Source: Granulicella sp. L46
GTDB lineage: Bacteria > Acidobacteriota > Terriglobia > Terriglobales > Acidobacteriaceae
Assembly (NCBI RefSeq): GCF_009765785.1
Contig: NZ_LMUT01000002.1
Span: 157,500 to 221,499 of the forward strand
Reading direction: 5' to 3'
Length of the DNA stretch: 64,000 bases
Below, piece after piece: positions 50,859 to 61,488 of this stretch. The translations under genes were made by a program, and so were the position numbers. Positions within the stretch are counted from its first letter, which is position 1. Each line of letters starts with the position of its first letter. The notes beneath the pieces were generated by a model that was given only the letters and a program-made list of their open reading frames with translations, was not told the origin of the DNA and did not search any database.

Positions 50859-52081
50859 CCCCCCACCCGCCTTCCACCCACCCACACTTCACGAACAGGA
50901 TTCGCACCCATCACATAAACGAGCTCGCGCCAATCCTTGGTTTGCAACACCACGAAGTCCGCAACACATCCAGCCTCCAGCCGTCCTCGATCACTCAGCC
51001 CCAGCGCACAAGCCGCATTCACTGTTCCTGCAACAATCGCCTCCTGCGCCCTCAGCCCATTCATCCGAACCGCAAGCCCCAACGCGCCCGCACTCGAATA
51101 CAGTGGGCTTGAACCAGGATTCAGATCCGTTCCGACAGCCACTGCCGCACCCACATCAATCAGCCGCCGTCCCGGAGCCGCAGGAATTCCGAGATGCAAC
51201 GACACTCCCGGAAGAATCGTTGCCACCGTTGCGCTAGCTGCAATAGCCTCGATCTGTGCCGCGCCTGCCGCCTCCAAATGATCCACACTCAGCGCGCCCA
51301 TCCGCACACCAAGCTCGACGCCTCCGATGCTATGAAACTGGTCGCTATGCAGCTTCACCGCTAGCCCATGATTCTTCGCGCAAACAAACATCTGCTCCGC
51401 TTCCGCAACGTGCCAGGCCTCTCGCTCGACAAACACATCCACAGCACTCGCAAGCCCTCTTCGCGCAACTTCGGGAATCAGCTCCGCGCATACCTGCTCA
51501 ACATACCGTGACCGCTCACCGGACTCCACAGGCGGCAGATGAATCAGAAGCGTCGCGATAATCCGCGCCTGCGACTCAGCCGCCAGCGTTGCAATCGAAT
51601 CCAACATCGCAATCTCAGCAGAAATCGCAAATCCATATCCCGACTTCACCTCGATCGTCGTAGCACCGGATCGCAGCAGCGCCTCAACCCTTGGCCTCGC
51701 CAGCGCGACCAGCTCCTCGATCGAAGCCGCAGCCGTCGCTCGCACCGTGCTGCGAATCCCACCACCCGCCAGCAGAATCTGCTCATACGTCGCCCCCGCA
51801 ACCCGCGCTTCAAAGTCCGCCAGCCGATCGCCAGCCCACACCGCATGGGTATGCGGGTCAATCAGCCCCGGCAAGACAGCGGCGCCACCTAGATCAAGCG
51901 TCGCCACAGCTTCGCCCGTCCAGTCGCTCCTCGCGCCCACCCAATCAATCGACCCACCAGAGATCGCCAACGCCGCATCCTGCACGACCTTGAGTTCACT
52001 CATACTCCGGCCATGTTTTGCCGACGCACCCTCAGCGGTAGCGAGCTGTGAAATTCCCGTGATGAGCAGCTCAGTCTTCAT
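50855..52081 (-). CDS. hutI: Imidazolonepropionase
   Basis: Hydrolyses 4-imidazolone-5-propionate to formimidoylglutamate. 408 residues, an amidohydrolase with zinc ligands His77 and His79 in [12 protein letters not shown] and the family blocks [15 protein letters not shown] and NPGSSP. Start ATG 52081 overlaps the hutU stop as ATGA. The third gene of the overlapping hut operon. Confidence 0.95.
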   Translation of the reverse strand: MKTELLITGISQLATAEGASAKHGRSMSELKVVQDAALAISGGSIDWVGARSDWTGEAVATLDLGGAAVLPGLIDPHTHAVWAGDRLADFEARVAGATYEQILLAGGGIRSTVRATAAASIEELVALARPRVEALLRSGATTIEVKSGYGFAISAEIAMLDSIATLAAESQARIIATLLIHLPPVESGERSRYVEQVCAELIPEVARRGLASAVDVFVEREAWHVAEAEQMFVCAKNHGLAVKLHSDQFHSIGGVELGVRMGALSVDHLEAAGAAQIEAIAASATVATILPGVSLHLGIPAAPGRRLIDVGAAVAVGTDLNPGSSPLYSSAGALGLAVRMNGLRAQEAIVAGTVNAACALGLSDRGRLEAGCVADFVVLQTKDWRELVYVMGANPVREVWVGGRRVGG

Positions 52082-53736
52082 CGCACACTCGGCAGATCAA
52101 GCCCTCGTTTCGCGGCCGTCTCTTTCGCCAATTCATAGCCCGCATCCGCGTGGCGAATCACACCCATCGCCGGATCGTTGGTCAGGCACATCTTCAGCCG
52201 CTCGTCGGCCTCATCGCTTCCGTCCGCAACAGCGACGAGCCCTGCATGCTGGCTATATCCCATCCCCACGCCGCCGCCATGATGGAAGCTCATCCATCCA
52301 GCTCCGCTTGCAACGCCAGTAGCAAAGTTCAGCAGCGCCCAATCGGAGACTGCGTCCGATCCGTCCAACATTCCTTCCGTCTCTCGATAGGGGCTGGCCA
52401 CCGACCCCGCATCCAAATGGTCGCGCCCAATCACGATCGGCGCACTCAACCGCCCATCCCGTACCATCTGGTTGAACAACAGCCCAGCACGATCGCGTTC
52501 CTTATATCCCAGCCAGCATATCCTCGCCGGCAAACCCTGAAACGCAATCTGCTTCGACGCAAAGGTAAGCCACTCCGTCAGCCGCTTATCCTCTGGAAAC
52601 AACTCCAGCAGCGCCCGATCAGTAGCGTATATATCGGCCGGATCACCCGACAGCGCCACCCACCGAAACGGCCCGCGTCCCTCGCAAAACGAATCGCGAA
52701 TAAACGCCGGCACAAATCCCGGATACGAAAACGCATCCGTCACTCCGGCAATCTTCGCCTGCGTCCGCAGATTATTTCCGTAATCAAACGCAACCGCGCC
52801 GCGCCGCTGCATCTCCAGGATCGCCCTCACATGCTGCGCGATCGCCGCCTGCACCCGCGCCACATATTCCTTCGGCTGCATCGACCGCAGCGCATTCAAA
52901 TCTTCATCCGCCTTCGCCGGCGGCAGATACCCCCACAGCGGATCATGCGAACTCGTCTGGTCGGTCACCAAGTCAGGAATAAATCCCAGCTCCACCATCT
53001 TCGGCAGCACCTCAGCCGCGTTCCCCAGCAACCCGATCGACACCGCCTCCCGCTCCCGCTTCGCCGTCTGCGCCCACTGAATCGCCTCTTCCAGCGACCG
53101 AGTAGCCTTGTCCAGGTAGCGCGTCTCCAGCCGCCGCTCAATCCGTTTCGCATCCACTTCAACGCAGATACTCACGCCGCCAGCAAGCTTCACCGCCAGC
53201 GGCTGCGCCCCTCCCATGCCACCGAGCCCCGCGGTCACCGTGATCGTCCCTGCCAGCGTGTCGTTGAAGTGCAGCTTAGCCGCGCCGCGAAACGTCTCAT
53301 ACGTTCCCTGCAAAATCCCCTGCGTGCCGATATAAATCCACGACCCCGCCGTCATCTGCCCATACATCATCAGCCCCGCAGCATCCAGCTTGTCGAACTC
53401 CTCCCACGTAGCCCAATGCGGTACCAAATTTGAATTTGCAATCAACACTCGCGGCGCAAGACGATGCGTATTCAGCACCGCCACCGCTTTCCCCGACTGC
53501 ACCAGCAGCGTCTGGTCATTCTCCAACCGGTCTAGCGTCTCAACGATCGTGTGAAAGCACTCCCAGTTGCGCGCCGCCTTCCCTCGCCCGCCATACACGA
53601 TCAGCTCTTCGGGCTTCTCTGCCACTTCAGGATCGAGGTTATTCATCAGCATCCGCTTGGCTGCCTCTTGAATCCAACCCTTCGCTGTCCTGGTGCTACC
53701 CCGCGCTGCACGAACCGGAGAATATCCCTCACTCAT
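52078..53736 (-). CDS. hutU: Urocanate hydratase
   Basis: Adds water to urocanate to give imidazolonepropionate, using tightly bound NAD+. 552 residues, the standard length. The NAD motif [12 protein letters not shown] (170-181), [11 protein letters not shown] near residue 48 and the C-terminal [15 protein letters not shown] loop are intact. The start overlaps the hutH stop by 4 bp (ATGA). Confidence 0.96.
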   Translation of the reverse strand: MSEGYSPVRAARGSTRTAKGWIQEAAKRMLMNNLDPEVAEKPEELIVYGGRGKAARNWECFHTIVETLDRLENDQTLLVQSGKAVAVLNTHRLAPRVLIANSNLVPHWATWEEFDKLDAAGLMMYGQMTAGSWIYIGTQGILQGTYETFRGAAKLHFNDTLAGTITVTAGLGGMGGAQPLAVKLAGGVSICVEVDAKRIERRLETRYLDKATRSLEEAIQWAQTAKREREAVSIGLLGNAAEVLPKMVELGFIPDLVTDQTSSHDPLWGYLPPAKADEDLNALRSMQPKEYVARVQAAIAQHVRAILEMQRRGAVAFDYGNNLRTQAKIAGVTDAFSYPGFVPAFIRDSFCEGRGPFRWVALSGDPADIYATDRALLELFPEDKRLTEWLTFASKQIAFQGLPARICWLGYKERDRAGLLFNQMVRDGRLSAPIVIGRDHLDAGSVASPYRETEGMLDGSDAVSDWALLNFATGVASGAGWMSFHHGGGVGMGYSQHAGLVAVADGSDEADERLKMCLTNDPAMGVIRHADAGYELAKETAAKRGLDLPSVR

Positions 53737-55259
53737 CGAACCGCCTCCTCAACCGCAACCTGTCCAGCTTCCTGATCTCTCCATCCATCATCCGCTAAAA
53801 ACTGCGCAGCCTCTTCCATCCACACAGAAAGTACGCAATCCTCCCGCCACGCCGGAACCCGCATGCGAAAGCGGCTCCGCGCCTCTTCCAGCACCGCTGT
53901 GCTCGTATCTCCACGAAGATCCAACGCCCGCGCCGCCGCCAACAACTCGATCGCGATGACCATCCGCGCCAGGTCCGCCGACTGCTCAAGCTTCAGCCCC
54001 GACGTCATACCCATACTTACAAAATCTTCCTGGTTGCCGCTCGTTGGAATCGACCCCGTCGACGCCGGCGAGGCCAGCACCCGCATCTCCGCCACCAGCG
54101 CCGCCGACGTCACCTGTGCCATCATCATCCCCGACTCGATGCCCGGTTGCGACGCAAGAAATGCGGGCAGCCCCTCATTCAAAGTCGGATTCATCAACCG
54201 CTCCGTACGCCGCTCCGAGATCCCCGCAAGCTGGCACACCGCAATCGCCAGATAATCCAGCGCCAGCGCCAACGGAGCTCCATGGAAATTGCCGCCCGAC
54301 ACAATCGCATCCTCGAACACCAGCGGGTTATCCGTAGCACTATTCAGCTCAACCTCGAACACTCCCCGCGCAAACTGCAGCGTGTCCCAAGCCGCGCCAT
54401 GCACCTGAGGAATGCAGCGCAAACAGTACGCATCCTGAATCCGGCTGCCCTCACCCTGTGAACGCGGAATCGTACTCCCTTCGAGCAACCGCAACAGGTG
54501 CTGCGCACTCAACACCTGTCCCACATGCGCCCGCGCGGCATGCAGCCGCGCATCGAACGCCGCAGGCGTTCCCCGCAACGCCTCGATACTCAAGGCCGCC
54601 GTAGTCTGTGCGGCGTAGAAAAGGCCTTCCAATTCCTTCAGTCGGAGACATCCAATCGACAACATAGCCTGCGTGCCATTCAGCAGAGAGATACCCTCTT
54701 TGCCCTCCAGCTTCAGCGGCTCCAGTCCGGCACGCTTCATACACACCGCGGCATCCAGCACCTCGCCCTGATACTCCGCTTGCCCCTCGCCAATCAGCGC
54801 CAGCGCCATATGCGCCAAGGGTGCCAGGTCGCCGCTAGCGCCAACGCTTCCGCGCGACGGAACCACCGGCGTAATCCCGCAGTTCAACAAATCGCAGATG
54901 CGCTCCGCCACCACCGCGCGAATCCCCGACAACCCTTTGGCCAACACGTTCGCGCGGATCAACATCATGCCGCGCACCACCTTCACTGGCAACGGCGCAC
55001 CAATCCCGCAACAGTGTGACCGGATGAGGTTTACCTGCATCACCTCAATCTCGTGATCCTCCAGCCGGATATTCGCCAACAACCCAACGCCCGTGTTCAG
55101 CGCATACACCGGCTTCGTACCACGCATCGCGTTCTCGACACGGTCGCGCGATCGCTGCATTTGATCCAACGCTTCGACAGCAATCCCAACCCGCTCTCGT
55201 CCTTCAGCGACAGCAACAACATCTTCGATCGTCAGCGACGCTCCATCCAAAGTAATCAT
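53733..55259 (-). CDS. hutH: Histidine ammonia-lyase
   Basis: Deaminates histidine to trans-urocanate, the entry step of the pathway. 508 residues. Ala141-Ser142-Gly143 within [14 protein letters not shown] would cyclise to the MIO electrophile. Tyr53 of YALNTGVG and the QEDFVSMG block are also present. It is the first gene of the hutHUIF operon, transcribed away from the Lrp-type regulator across a 170-bp region with a strong inverted repeat. Confidence 0.96.
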   Translation of the reverse strand: MITLDGASLTIEDVVAVAEGRERVGIAVEALDQMQRSRDRVENAMRGTKPVYALNTGVGLLANIRLEDHEIEVMQVNLIRSHCCGIGAPLPVKVVRGMMLIRANVLAKGLSGIRAVVAERICDLLNCGITPVVPSRGSVGASGDLAPLAHMALALIGEGQAEYQGEVLDAAVCMKRAGLEPLKLEGKEGISLLNGTQAMLSIGCLRLKELEGLFYAAQTTAALSIEALRGTPAAFDARLHAARAHVGQVLSAQHLLRLLEGSTIPRSQGEGSRIQDAYCLRCIPQVHGAAWDTLQFARGVFEVELNSATDNPLVFEDAIVSGGNFHGAPLALALDYLAIAVCQLAGISERRTERLMNPTLNEGLPAFLASQPGIESGMMMAQVTSAALVAEMRVLASPASTGSIPTSGNQEDFVSMGMTSGLKLEQSADLARMVIAIELLAAARALDLRGDTSTAVLEEARSRFRMRVPAWREDCVLSVWMEEAAQFLADDGWRDQEAGQVAVEEAVR

Positions 55260-55324
55260 GCTGTAATCCTATGGAGTCACTCGAAAGGAGGGAACTGCTC
55301 TGCTGCGGTAATATGGCAAGTACA

Positions 55325-55370
55325 CCGTTGATTCAATGGCGAATGTCGTTTATATAGCCACAATCAACGG
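55325..55370. promoter_or_regulatory. Inverted repeat in the hutH/lrp divergent promoter region
   Basis: CCGTTGATT (55325-55333) and its exact complement AATCAACGG (55362-55370) stand 28 bp apart; partial matching continues inward (ATGGC / GCC). Between the arms lies the AT-rich TTTATATAG. This is a good operator for a dimer of dimers such as an Lrp/AsnC protein, shared by the two divergent genes. Binding partner inferred. Confidence 0.5.
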
Positions 55371-55429
55371 CTGAGCGCTGTCACGCACTACCCGCGTTCG
55401 CCCGATCAAACGAACCCAAGGAGCGCCGC

Positions 55430-55882
55430 ATGCTTCTCCACACTGGAATCGACCAGATCGACCGCAAAATTCTGCGGGAGCTCACTGCCGACGCTCGCCT
55501 CAGCGTAGCCGAGCTCGGTCGACGCATCGGCCTCTCCCCCTCCGCCACCGCCGAGCGCCTGCGCCGCCTCGAAAGTCTCGAGTTCATTCGCGGCTACCAC
55601 GCGGAAATCAACCTGCAGGCCCTCGGCTTCAATATCACAGCCTTCGTGCGACTCACCTGCGAAGGCACGCGTTACAAACCGTTCCTCAAGTTCCTGCCTA
55701 CACTCGACGCCGTGCAGGAATGTCACCACCTCACCGGCAACGACGCCTTCCTGCTCAAGGTGGTTCTCGCCTCAACGACTGAACTAGAAGACCTCATCGA
55801 GAAGCTTCTACCCTACGGCAGTCCGACCACCAGCATGGTCCTCTCTACGCCACTCGAGAGAAAGCGTCCTCTTCGCTTCTAA
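55430..55882 (+). CDS. Lrp/AsnC-family transcriptional regulator
   Basis: 150 residues: an N-terminal winged helix-turn-helix ([32 protein letters not shown] in pieces 8-40) and a C-terminal RAM ligand domain with the family pattern [16 protein letters not shown] 55430 follows AAGGAG. It lies between the hut operon and the arginine/lysine catabolic genes, so it probably senses an amino acid and controls one or both. Its 3' end overlaps the convergent fusion gene by 38 bp. Confidence 0.93.
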   Translation: MLLHTGIDQIDRKILRELTADARLSVAELGRRIGLSPSATAERLRRLESLEFIRGYHAEINLQALGFNITAFVRLTCEGTRYKPFLKFLPTLDAVQECHHLTGNDAFLLKVVLASTTELEDLIEKLLPYGSPTTSMVLSTPLERKRPLRF

Positions 55883-58043
55883 GCAAACCTTCGTCAGTTC
55901 GCTTTTTCGAATCTCCTGTCAGCACAAGCTCGATCTGCTCGAGTCCCCAATCCAGGTCTTCGCGACGAATCACCAGCGGCGGCGCAATCCGGATCACCGT
56001 CTCATGCGTCTCCTTGCACAGCACCCCGCGATCGCGCAACGCCTCGCAAATCGGCCGCGCCGGCACGTTCAACTCAATCGCAATCCACAATCCTCGTCCG
56101 CGAACTTCGCGCACTGGCCCGCTACTCATCCTTTGCAGTCTCGCCAACGCATACGCTCCCAACTCCGCCGACCGTTCCGCAAGCCTCTCATCCACAATCA
56201 CCCGCAGCGCTGCGCGCGCCACAGCACACGCCAACGGGTTTCCGCCAAACGTGCTGCCATGATCTCCGGGCCGAAACACCCCCAGCACCTCTCGAGAGCT
56301 CATCACAGCCGACACCGGATAGAATCCGCCCGAAAGCGCCTTGCCCGCAATCAACACGTCGGGAGTGATCCCGTCATGCATATACGCGAACAGTTTCCCA
56401 GTGCGTCCAAGTCCCGACTGAATTTCGTCCGCGATCAGCAAAACGTTATTCTCCTTGCAGATTTCCGCCACCTCCCGCAGGTATCCCTCGGGAGGAACAA
56501 CCACCCCAGCTTCTCCCTGGATCGGCTCCACCAGGAACGCCGCTGTCTGCGGTGTAATCGCCCGCCGAAGCGCCTCGGCATCGCCAAATGGAACCTGCTT
56601 GAATCCCGCCGGGAATGGTCCGAAACCCGAACGATACTGCTCATCGGTAGAGAACCCAACAATCGAAATTGTTCGCCCGTGAAAGTTATTTGCGCAAACA
56701 ATAATCTCCGTGCGATTCGCCTCGATTCCCTTAACCGTCTCGCCCCATTTCCTCGCCGCCTTTAGCGCCGTTTCAACCGCCTCGGCGCCCGAGTTCATCG
56801 GCAGCGCCATCTCGAAGCCCGTCAACGCATGCAAATCTCTCAGCAACAAAGGCAGCTGATCATTCCGAAATGCGCGCGAAGTCAACGTCACCTTCTGCGC
56901 CTGCTCCACCATTGCCGCCAAAATCTCCGGGTGGCAATGCCCTTGGTTCACAGCGGAGTACGCCGCCAGGAAATCCAGGTAACGCCTCCCGTTCACATCG
57001 GTCACCCACGCTCCATGCGCCCGATCGATCACCACATCCAGCGGATGATAGTTGTGCGCCCCATACTCCTCTTCCATCGCAATCAGCTTTGCCGCCGTAT
57101 CGCCCACTGACTCGACCACATCAAGCGCTTCACTCTTCGCATGGAGCTCCGCAGTAAGCTTCATCACTAAACACTTTGCCGCGCCTCCGGCTTTCAGAAA
57201 CTCATCAAGACGCACCTGGATCACTTCGAATCCGCGCCCTCGAAGTTCGTCTTCCAACGCCGCGCTAATACAATTCAACACAATCGTCTTACCCAGATTC
57301 ACCGCATTGCAGGCGAACACCACAGCGTCTTCTTCACGCACAGCGATCCGTTTTTCGGCCGGATAGGCCGCCTCAATCTTCTTCAACGACTCTTCATCGA
57401 ATGCCGGCGGATAGTAAAGAAGCGACCCATCCTCAAGCGGTGCGAAGCATGTGTCCAAGTGGTAGAAGCGCGGATCAATCAGCCGCAGACTAACCACCTC
57501 CACATCCCACAGTTTCTGCAACGCGCCATGGCTTGCCTCGAGTGTTCGCGTACCGTGTCCGGCCCACAATCGCGCGCCATCTGCGGAGAACAGCGCATCC
57601 CCCTCGCCCTCAAACGGCGTGTCGCGCGGAAGATCCACTACCGCGTATCCAGCCTTGCGGAACCACTCACGAAAGTGCGGCTCCTCGCCCTGGCGTTCAG
57701 GATGATAGAAGCTGCTGATGGCCACCACCCCATCGCGCGCCAAACCAGCGTTCGCCGTGAAAACCATATCCGGAGAGCCCGCGATCGGTTCCACTAAGTG
57801 AATGTCCGCCAACCCTGAAAGAACCGTATATAAGCTTTCCCACTGCTGCGCAGCTCGGCGCCGCGATGAATTCCCAAGGTTCCCCTTCATCCACGGATTG
57901 ATAACATAACTCACCTCATACAATTTCGGGGCGCACATCAGAAGCGCAGGCTTGCCGGAAGAAGTTGAGCTTGCGATGAAAGTCTTCGGCGCCACGCGCG
58001 CATCTACATTGATATTTCTGGGTGTCTGCATAGCCTGAAGCAT
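55845..58043 (-). CDS. Fusion of arginine dihydrolase/amidinotransferase-type domain with ornithine aminotransferase
   Basis: 732 residues from ATG 58043 (ATG 58031 is an alternative). Domain 1 (about 20-300) is a guanidino-group-modifying enzyme: [18 protein letters not shown] (91-101), FEGEGD (144-149), His195 in HLDTCF and catalytic Cys291 in GGAAKC. The pattern is closest to ArgZ/AgrE arginine dihydrolase and the CtlX group, which release ornithine from arginine or citrulline. Domain 2 (about 315-715) is a class III aminotransferase of the ornithine delta-aminotransferase type, PLP Lys about 568 in IAGKALSGG, with NFHGRTIS and STFGGNPLA. One polypeptide could thus turn arginine into ornithine and then into glutamate semialdehyde. 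Its 3' end overlaps the Lrp gene. Confidence 0.85.
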   Translation of the reverse strand: MLQAMQTPRNINVDARVAPKTFIASSTSSGKPALLMCAPKLYEVSYVINPWMKGNLGNSSRRRAAQQWESLYTVLSGLADIHLVEPIAGSPDMVFTANAGLARDGVVAISSFYHPERQGEEPHFREWFRKAGYAVVDLPRDTPFEGEGDALFSADGARLWAGHGTRTLEASHGALQKLWDVEVVSLRLIDPRFYHLDTCFAPLEDGSLLYYPPAFDEESLKKIEAAYPAEKRIAVREEDAVVFACNAVNLGKTIVLNCISAALEDELRGRGFEVIQVRLDEFLKAGGAAKCLVMKLTAELHAKSEALDVVESVGDTAAKLIAMEEEYGAHNYHPLDVVIDRAHGAWVTDVNGRRYLDFLAAYSAVNQGHCHPEILAAMVEQAQKVTLTSRAFRNDQLPLLLRDLHALTGFEMALPMNSGAEAVETALKAARKWGETVKGIEANRTEIIVCANNFHGRTISIVGFSTDEQYRSGFGPFPAGFKQVPFGDAEALRRAITPQTAAFLVEPIQGEAGVVVPPEGYLREVAEICKENNVLLIADEIQSGLGRTGKLFAYMHDGITPDVLIAGKALSGGFYPVSAVMSSREVLGVFRPGDHGSTFGGNPLACAVARAALRVIVDERLAERSAELGAYALARLQRMSSGPVREVRGRGLWIAIELNVPARPICEALRDRGVLCKETHETVIRIAPPLVIRREDLDWGLEQIELVLTGDSKKRTDEGLLRSEEDAFSRVA

Positions 58044-58213
58044 CGCAGGCGAATTCCGAACCGTCAACGAGAATGATTATTCATAACTAGCTGTATAGAT
58101 ATGCGCATGATTTTCTACGAGAAGCACGCAACAAAACCCTCAGAAATCACGGGAATTCGTCGAAAAACCAAGAAGCAATCTCACAAGATGTCAGCATGTT
58201 TTCGCGCTAACAT
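58044..58213. promoter_or_regulatory. AT-rich spacer upstream of the fusion gene
   Basis: 170 bp between the ALDH stop and the fusion gene start. It is much richer in A/T than the surroundings (AATCATGCGCATATCTATACAG on the - strand is split here as AATCATGCGCATATC and TATACAG). TATACA is a possible -10. ATGA/TCAT half-sites (58073-58084) suggest a regulator site, for instance the nearby Lrp protein. Indicates a separate promoter for the fusion gene. Confidence 0.4.
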
Positions 58214-59746
58214 CTACGCCGTGATGTCGAAGCTCACTCCCTGCGCAAGCGGAAGATCCGTCCCATAGTTGATGGTGTTGGTCGCACGTCGCATGTACTG
58301 CTTCCACGCATCCGACCCGGACTCGCGCCCGCCGCCCGTCTCCTTCTCGCCGCCAAACGCTCCGCCGATCTCTGCACCCGATGTGCCAATATTCACGTTC
58401 GCAATCCCACAATCGGATCCGGCATCGGACACAAACCGCTCAGCCTCGCGCACGTTCAACGTGAAGATCGAGGACGACAATCCCTGAGGAACATCGTTCT
58501 GCAATTGAATTGCCTCTTCGAGTTCGCGATACTTCAGCACATACAGAATCGGTGCAAACGTCTCACGCTTCACCACATCGGATTGTTGCGCGACCTCCAC
58601 CAACGCAGGCCGAACATAGAAAGCATCTTCGGTTCCCTCAACCGCAACTTGTTCGCCTCCCGTAATGACCGCCCCGCTGCCTCTTGCCTCGTCGAGAGCA
58701 GCCCTCATCCCCGCAAACGAACGGCCATCAATCAGCGGCCCCACTAGTGTTCCATCGGCCCGCGGATCCCCCACCCCAACGGACAGATATACCTGCTTCA
58801 ACCGCGCAACCAGATCGTCGTAGATTGTCTCGTGCACAATCAAGCGCCGCAGCGACGTGCACCGCTGGCCCGCCGTTCCCATCGCAGAGAACGCAATCCC
58901 CCGCAAAGCAAGATCAAGGTCCGCGCTCGGACAAACAATGGCCGCATTGTTTCCGCCCAACTCCAGGATTGCCCGCGCAAACCGTTTCGCCAATCGCGGC
59001 GCAACCGCCCTCCCCATGGCAGTCGAGCCCGTTGCAGACACCAACGGAATCCGCGCATCGTCCACCAACATCTCTCCCAGCCGCGCGTCCCCGATCAGCA
59101 GCGCCGACAGTCCCGCCGGCACATTCCCCACCTTCGCGGCCGCTCGCTCAAACAACGCATGCGTCGCCAACGCCGTCAGTGGAGTCTTCTCCGAAGGCTT
59201 CCACACCACAGCATTGCCACACACCAACGCCAGCGCCGCGTTCCACGACCACACCGCAACCGGAAAATTAAACGCCGAGATCACACCCACCACGCCCAGT
59301 GGATGCCATGTCTCCATCATCCGATGGTTCGCGCGCTCCGACGCGATCGTAAGTCCGGCAAGCTGTCGTGACAATCCCGCAGCGAAGCCGCAGATATCGA
59401 TCATCTCCTGCACCTCGCCGAACCCCTCGGACAACAGTTTTCCCGTCTCAATCGTCACCAGCCGCCCTAGCGTCTCAATCTCTGCGCGTAGCTCCTCACC
59501 GAGCACCCGCACCAACTCGCCACGCCGCGGAGCAGGAACATTGCGCCATTCCAGAAACGCTTCGTGCGCGGCTGCGATCGCCTCACGCGCGGCCGACTCC
59601 GTCGTCGTAGCCACGCGTGCGATCACCTGCCCCGTAATTGGCGTGCGCACAATTAACTCACCTTGGGAGTACCTACGCTCAGGCACGCCCAGGCGCGACA
59701 GCAGCTCGTGAACCTCCTGCTCCAACGCAACCGTATCCGTCGTCAT
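58214..59746 (-). CDS. ALDH7-type aldehyde dehydrogenase (piperideine-6-carboxylate/aminoadipate semialdehyde type)
   Basis: Oxidises an amino-acid semialdehyde with NAD(P)+. 510 residues. Catalytic Cys296 lies in GQRCTSLRRL and Glu262 in LELGGNNAA; both phrases are those of the antiquitin/AmaB subgroup (ALDH7), which oxidises alpha-aminoadipate semialdehyde from lysine breakdown. ISAFNFPVAVWSWN and the C-terminal GGEKETGGGRESGSDAWKQY are also characteristic. AAGGAG precedes ATG 59746. It is 44 bp downstream of the aminotransferase gene, probably one operon. Confidence 0.92.
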   Translation of the reverse strand: MTTDTVALEQEVHELLSRLGVPERRYSQGELIVRTPITGQVIARVATTTESAAREAIAAAHEAFLEWRNVPAPRRGELVRVLGEELRAEIETLGRLVTIETGKLLSEGFGEVQEMIDICGFAAGLSRQLAGLTIASERANHRMMETWHPLGVVGVISAFNFPVAVWSWNAALALVCGNAVVWKPSEKTPLTALATHALFERAAAKVGNVPAGLSALLIGDARLGEMLVDDARIPLVSATGSTAMGRAVAPRLAKRFARAILELGGNNAAIVCPSADLDLALRGIAFSAMGTAGQRCTSLRRLIVHETIYDDLVARLKQVYLSVGVGDPRADGTLVGPLIDGRSFAGMRAALDEARGSGAVITGGEQVAVEGTEDAFYVRPALVEVAQQSDVVKRETFAPILYVLKYRELEEAIQLQNDVPQGLSSSIFTLNVREAERFVSDAGSDCGIANVNIGTSGAEIGGAFGGEKETGGGRESGSDAWKQYMRRATNTINYGTDLPLAQGVSFDITA

Positions 59747-59790
59747 ACAAATTCTCCTTCAGCTTTCTCCGCGCACCAGCGCTCTTCGCC

Positions 59791-61176
59791 TTACTGCATC
59801 ACCTGAACGATGCACTCTTCCAGCAGATCAAGCGCAACGTCCGTTTCATCCTGACTCACCACAAGCGGCGGGCAGAGACGAACCGTATTCGCTCCGCACC
59901 CCAACAGCAGTAGCCCCTTCTCAAATGCCAGGTCGACGATCTTATCCCGAAGCTCACCGGCCATCGCGCGCGTCTTTTTGTTCTCAACGATCTCAACGCC
60001 GATCATCAAGCCGCGCCCACGCACCTCGCCAACAATCTCATGCTTCCCAACCCACGTACCCAGGCGCTCGAGCGCCGCGCCACCAACCGTCGCCGCATTC
60101 GCCATCGCCTCGCGCTCAATGATCTCGATCGTCGCCAGCGCCGCCGCCAGGCACAACGGGTTTCCGCCAAACGTACTCGCGTGCGAACCCGGCACCCAAT
60201 CCATCACTTCGGCCCTCGATAGACAAACGCCCAGCGGCATCCCCGACGCAATCCCCTTCGCCATGCAAACAATATCCGGCCGCACGCCCGAGTGTTCAAT
60301 CGCCCACCACTTGCCCGTGCGTCCCGCGCCCGACTGAATTTCGTCCACCACCATCAGAATTCCGTGACGATCGCAGATCCTCCGAATCTCCTGCAGGAAA
60401 ACATCAGGCGCCACCACATACCCGCCCTCACCCTGAATCGGCTCGACAAAAATCGCCGCAACCTCTTCCGGCGCCAGCAGCGTCTTGAACAGTTTCTCCT
60501 CGATATACCGCGCACATCCCAGCGCAAACTCCTCTTGCTCCTGAGGCCCGCCGCTACAGCCGCGGTATGCATACGGGTAAGGCACATGCGTCACCGCCGG
60601 CACAAACGGCGCAAATCGCCTCTTCTGTTGCACCTTCGACGCAGTCAGCGACAGCGCCCCCATCGTGCGCCCATGGAAGCTCCCCACGAAAGAGATAATG
60701 TTCGGCCGCCCCGTGTGATAGCGCGCCAGCTTCATCGCGCACTCTACAGCCTCGGCGCCAGAGTTCCCGTAATAGATGCGATGTGGCCCCGGCATCGGCG
60801 CAATCGCCGAAAGCCTCGCCGCCACCCTCGGCATCAGGTCATAATAAAAATCCGTCCCCGACATGTGAATCAACTGCGCCGCCTGATCCTGTATCGCCTT
60901 CACGACCTCGGGATGGCAATGCCCCGTCGACGTCACCGCAATGCCCGCCGTGAAATCCAAAAATTCATTCCCATCCGGATCTTCGATGCGACAGCCATAC
61001 CCGCGTTTCACCACCAGCGGATATCCGCGCGTATAGCTCGGCGAAAGATAAAGATCATCCTCGGCGACAATCTTCTTCGCCTTCGGACCCGGCACCGCCC
61101 CAACGAACTTCGGTCCGAAGCGCGCATGCGTCTCCGGGCTCGCCACCCGAACAAACTCTTGTGTCTGTGTGCTCAT
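59791..61176 (-). CDS. Class III aminotransferase (omega-amino acid:2-oxo acid type)
   Basis: A PLP enzyme of fold type I, 461 residues from ATG 61176 (AAAGGAG upstream). PLP Lys307 lies in CMAKGIASG, the Asp of VVDEIQSG at 278 binds the pyridine nitrogen, and [15 protein letters not shown] and SFHGRTMGALSLT bind the phosphate. The N-terminal extension with VPGPKAKKIVAEDDLYLSPSYTR is seen in GABA- and acetylornithine-aminotransferase-like proteins. With an ALDH7 enzyme downstream, transamination of lysine, ornithine or 5-aminovalerate/GABA at the terminal amino group is plausible; the exact substrate is open. Confidence 0.9.
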   Translation of the reverse strand: MSTQTQEFVRVASPETHARFGPKFVGAVPGPKAKKIVAEDDLYLSPSYTRGYPLVVKRGYGCRIEDPDGNEFLDFTAGIAVTSTGHCHPEVVKAIQDQAAQLIHMSGTDFYYDLMPRVAARLSAIAPMPGPHRIYYGNSGAEAVECAMKLARYHTGRPNIISFVGSFHGRTMGALSLTASKVQQKRRFAPFVPAVTHVPYPYAYRGCSGGPQEQEEFALGCARYIEEKLFKTLLAPEEVAAIFVEPIQGEGGYVVAPDVFLQEIRRICDRHGILMVVDEIQSGAGRTGKWWAIEHSGVRPDIVCMAKGIASGMPLGVCLSRAEVMDWVPGSHASTFGGNPLCLAAALATIEIIEREAMANAATVGGAALERLGTWVGKHEIVGEVRGRGLMIGVEIVENKKTRAMAGELRDKIVDLAFEKGLLLLGCGANTVRLCPPLVVSQDETDVALDLLEECIVQVMQ

Positions 61177-61488
61177 CAAATTTCTCCTTTGGCATTGCAG
61201 CGGATAGAAGGCCATGTCCTCAAGAGGCATGAACGCATCGCTCATTTCGACGAAGTCGAAAGAACGCATGACACCATTGCGCTACAGAATGAAGACTTAA
61301 TCGCCGGAGAAAAGATTGGGCCGCAGGCTGCTCGGCAACGCGCGCGAGGTCACGCTCACACCCTCGTGTGTCTTCGCATCCCTCCACATCCCCTGAAGGT
61401 CCATCGTCGAATTGCGTCGCGTCGACATAGTGCACCCGTTCGTTAGCGCGATTATAGCCCGGCCGCGCAAACCCCGACCAGCACGCAT
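61177..61488. other. Intergenic region between GH31 gene end and aminotransferase start
   Basis: 312 bp between two - strand genes. No conserved frame, hairpin or repeat seen. It must contain the promoter of the aminotransferase-ALDH unit, but no clear -10/-35 pair could be picked. Confidence 0.5.

Noticed and set aside
60292-61446. 384-codon open frame on the + strand
   Set aside because: Complement of the class III aminotransferase gene.
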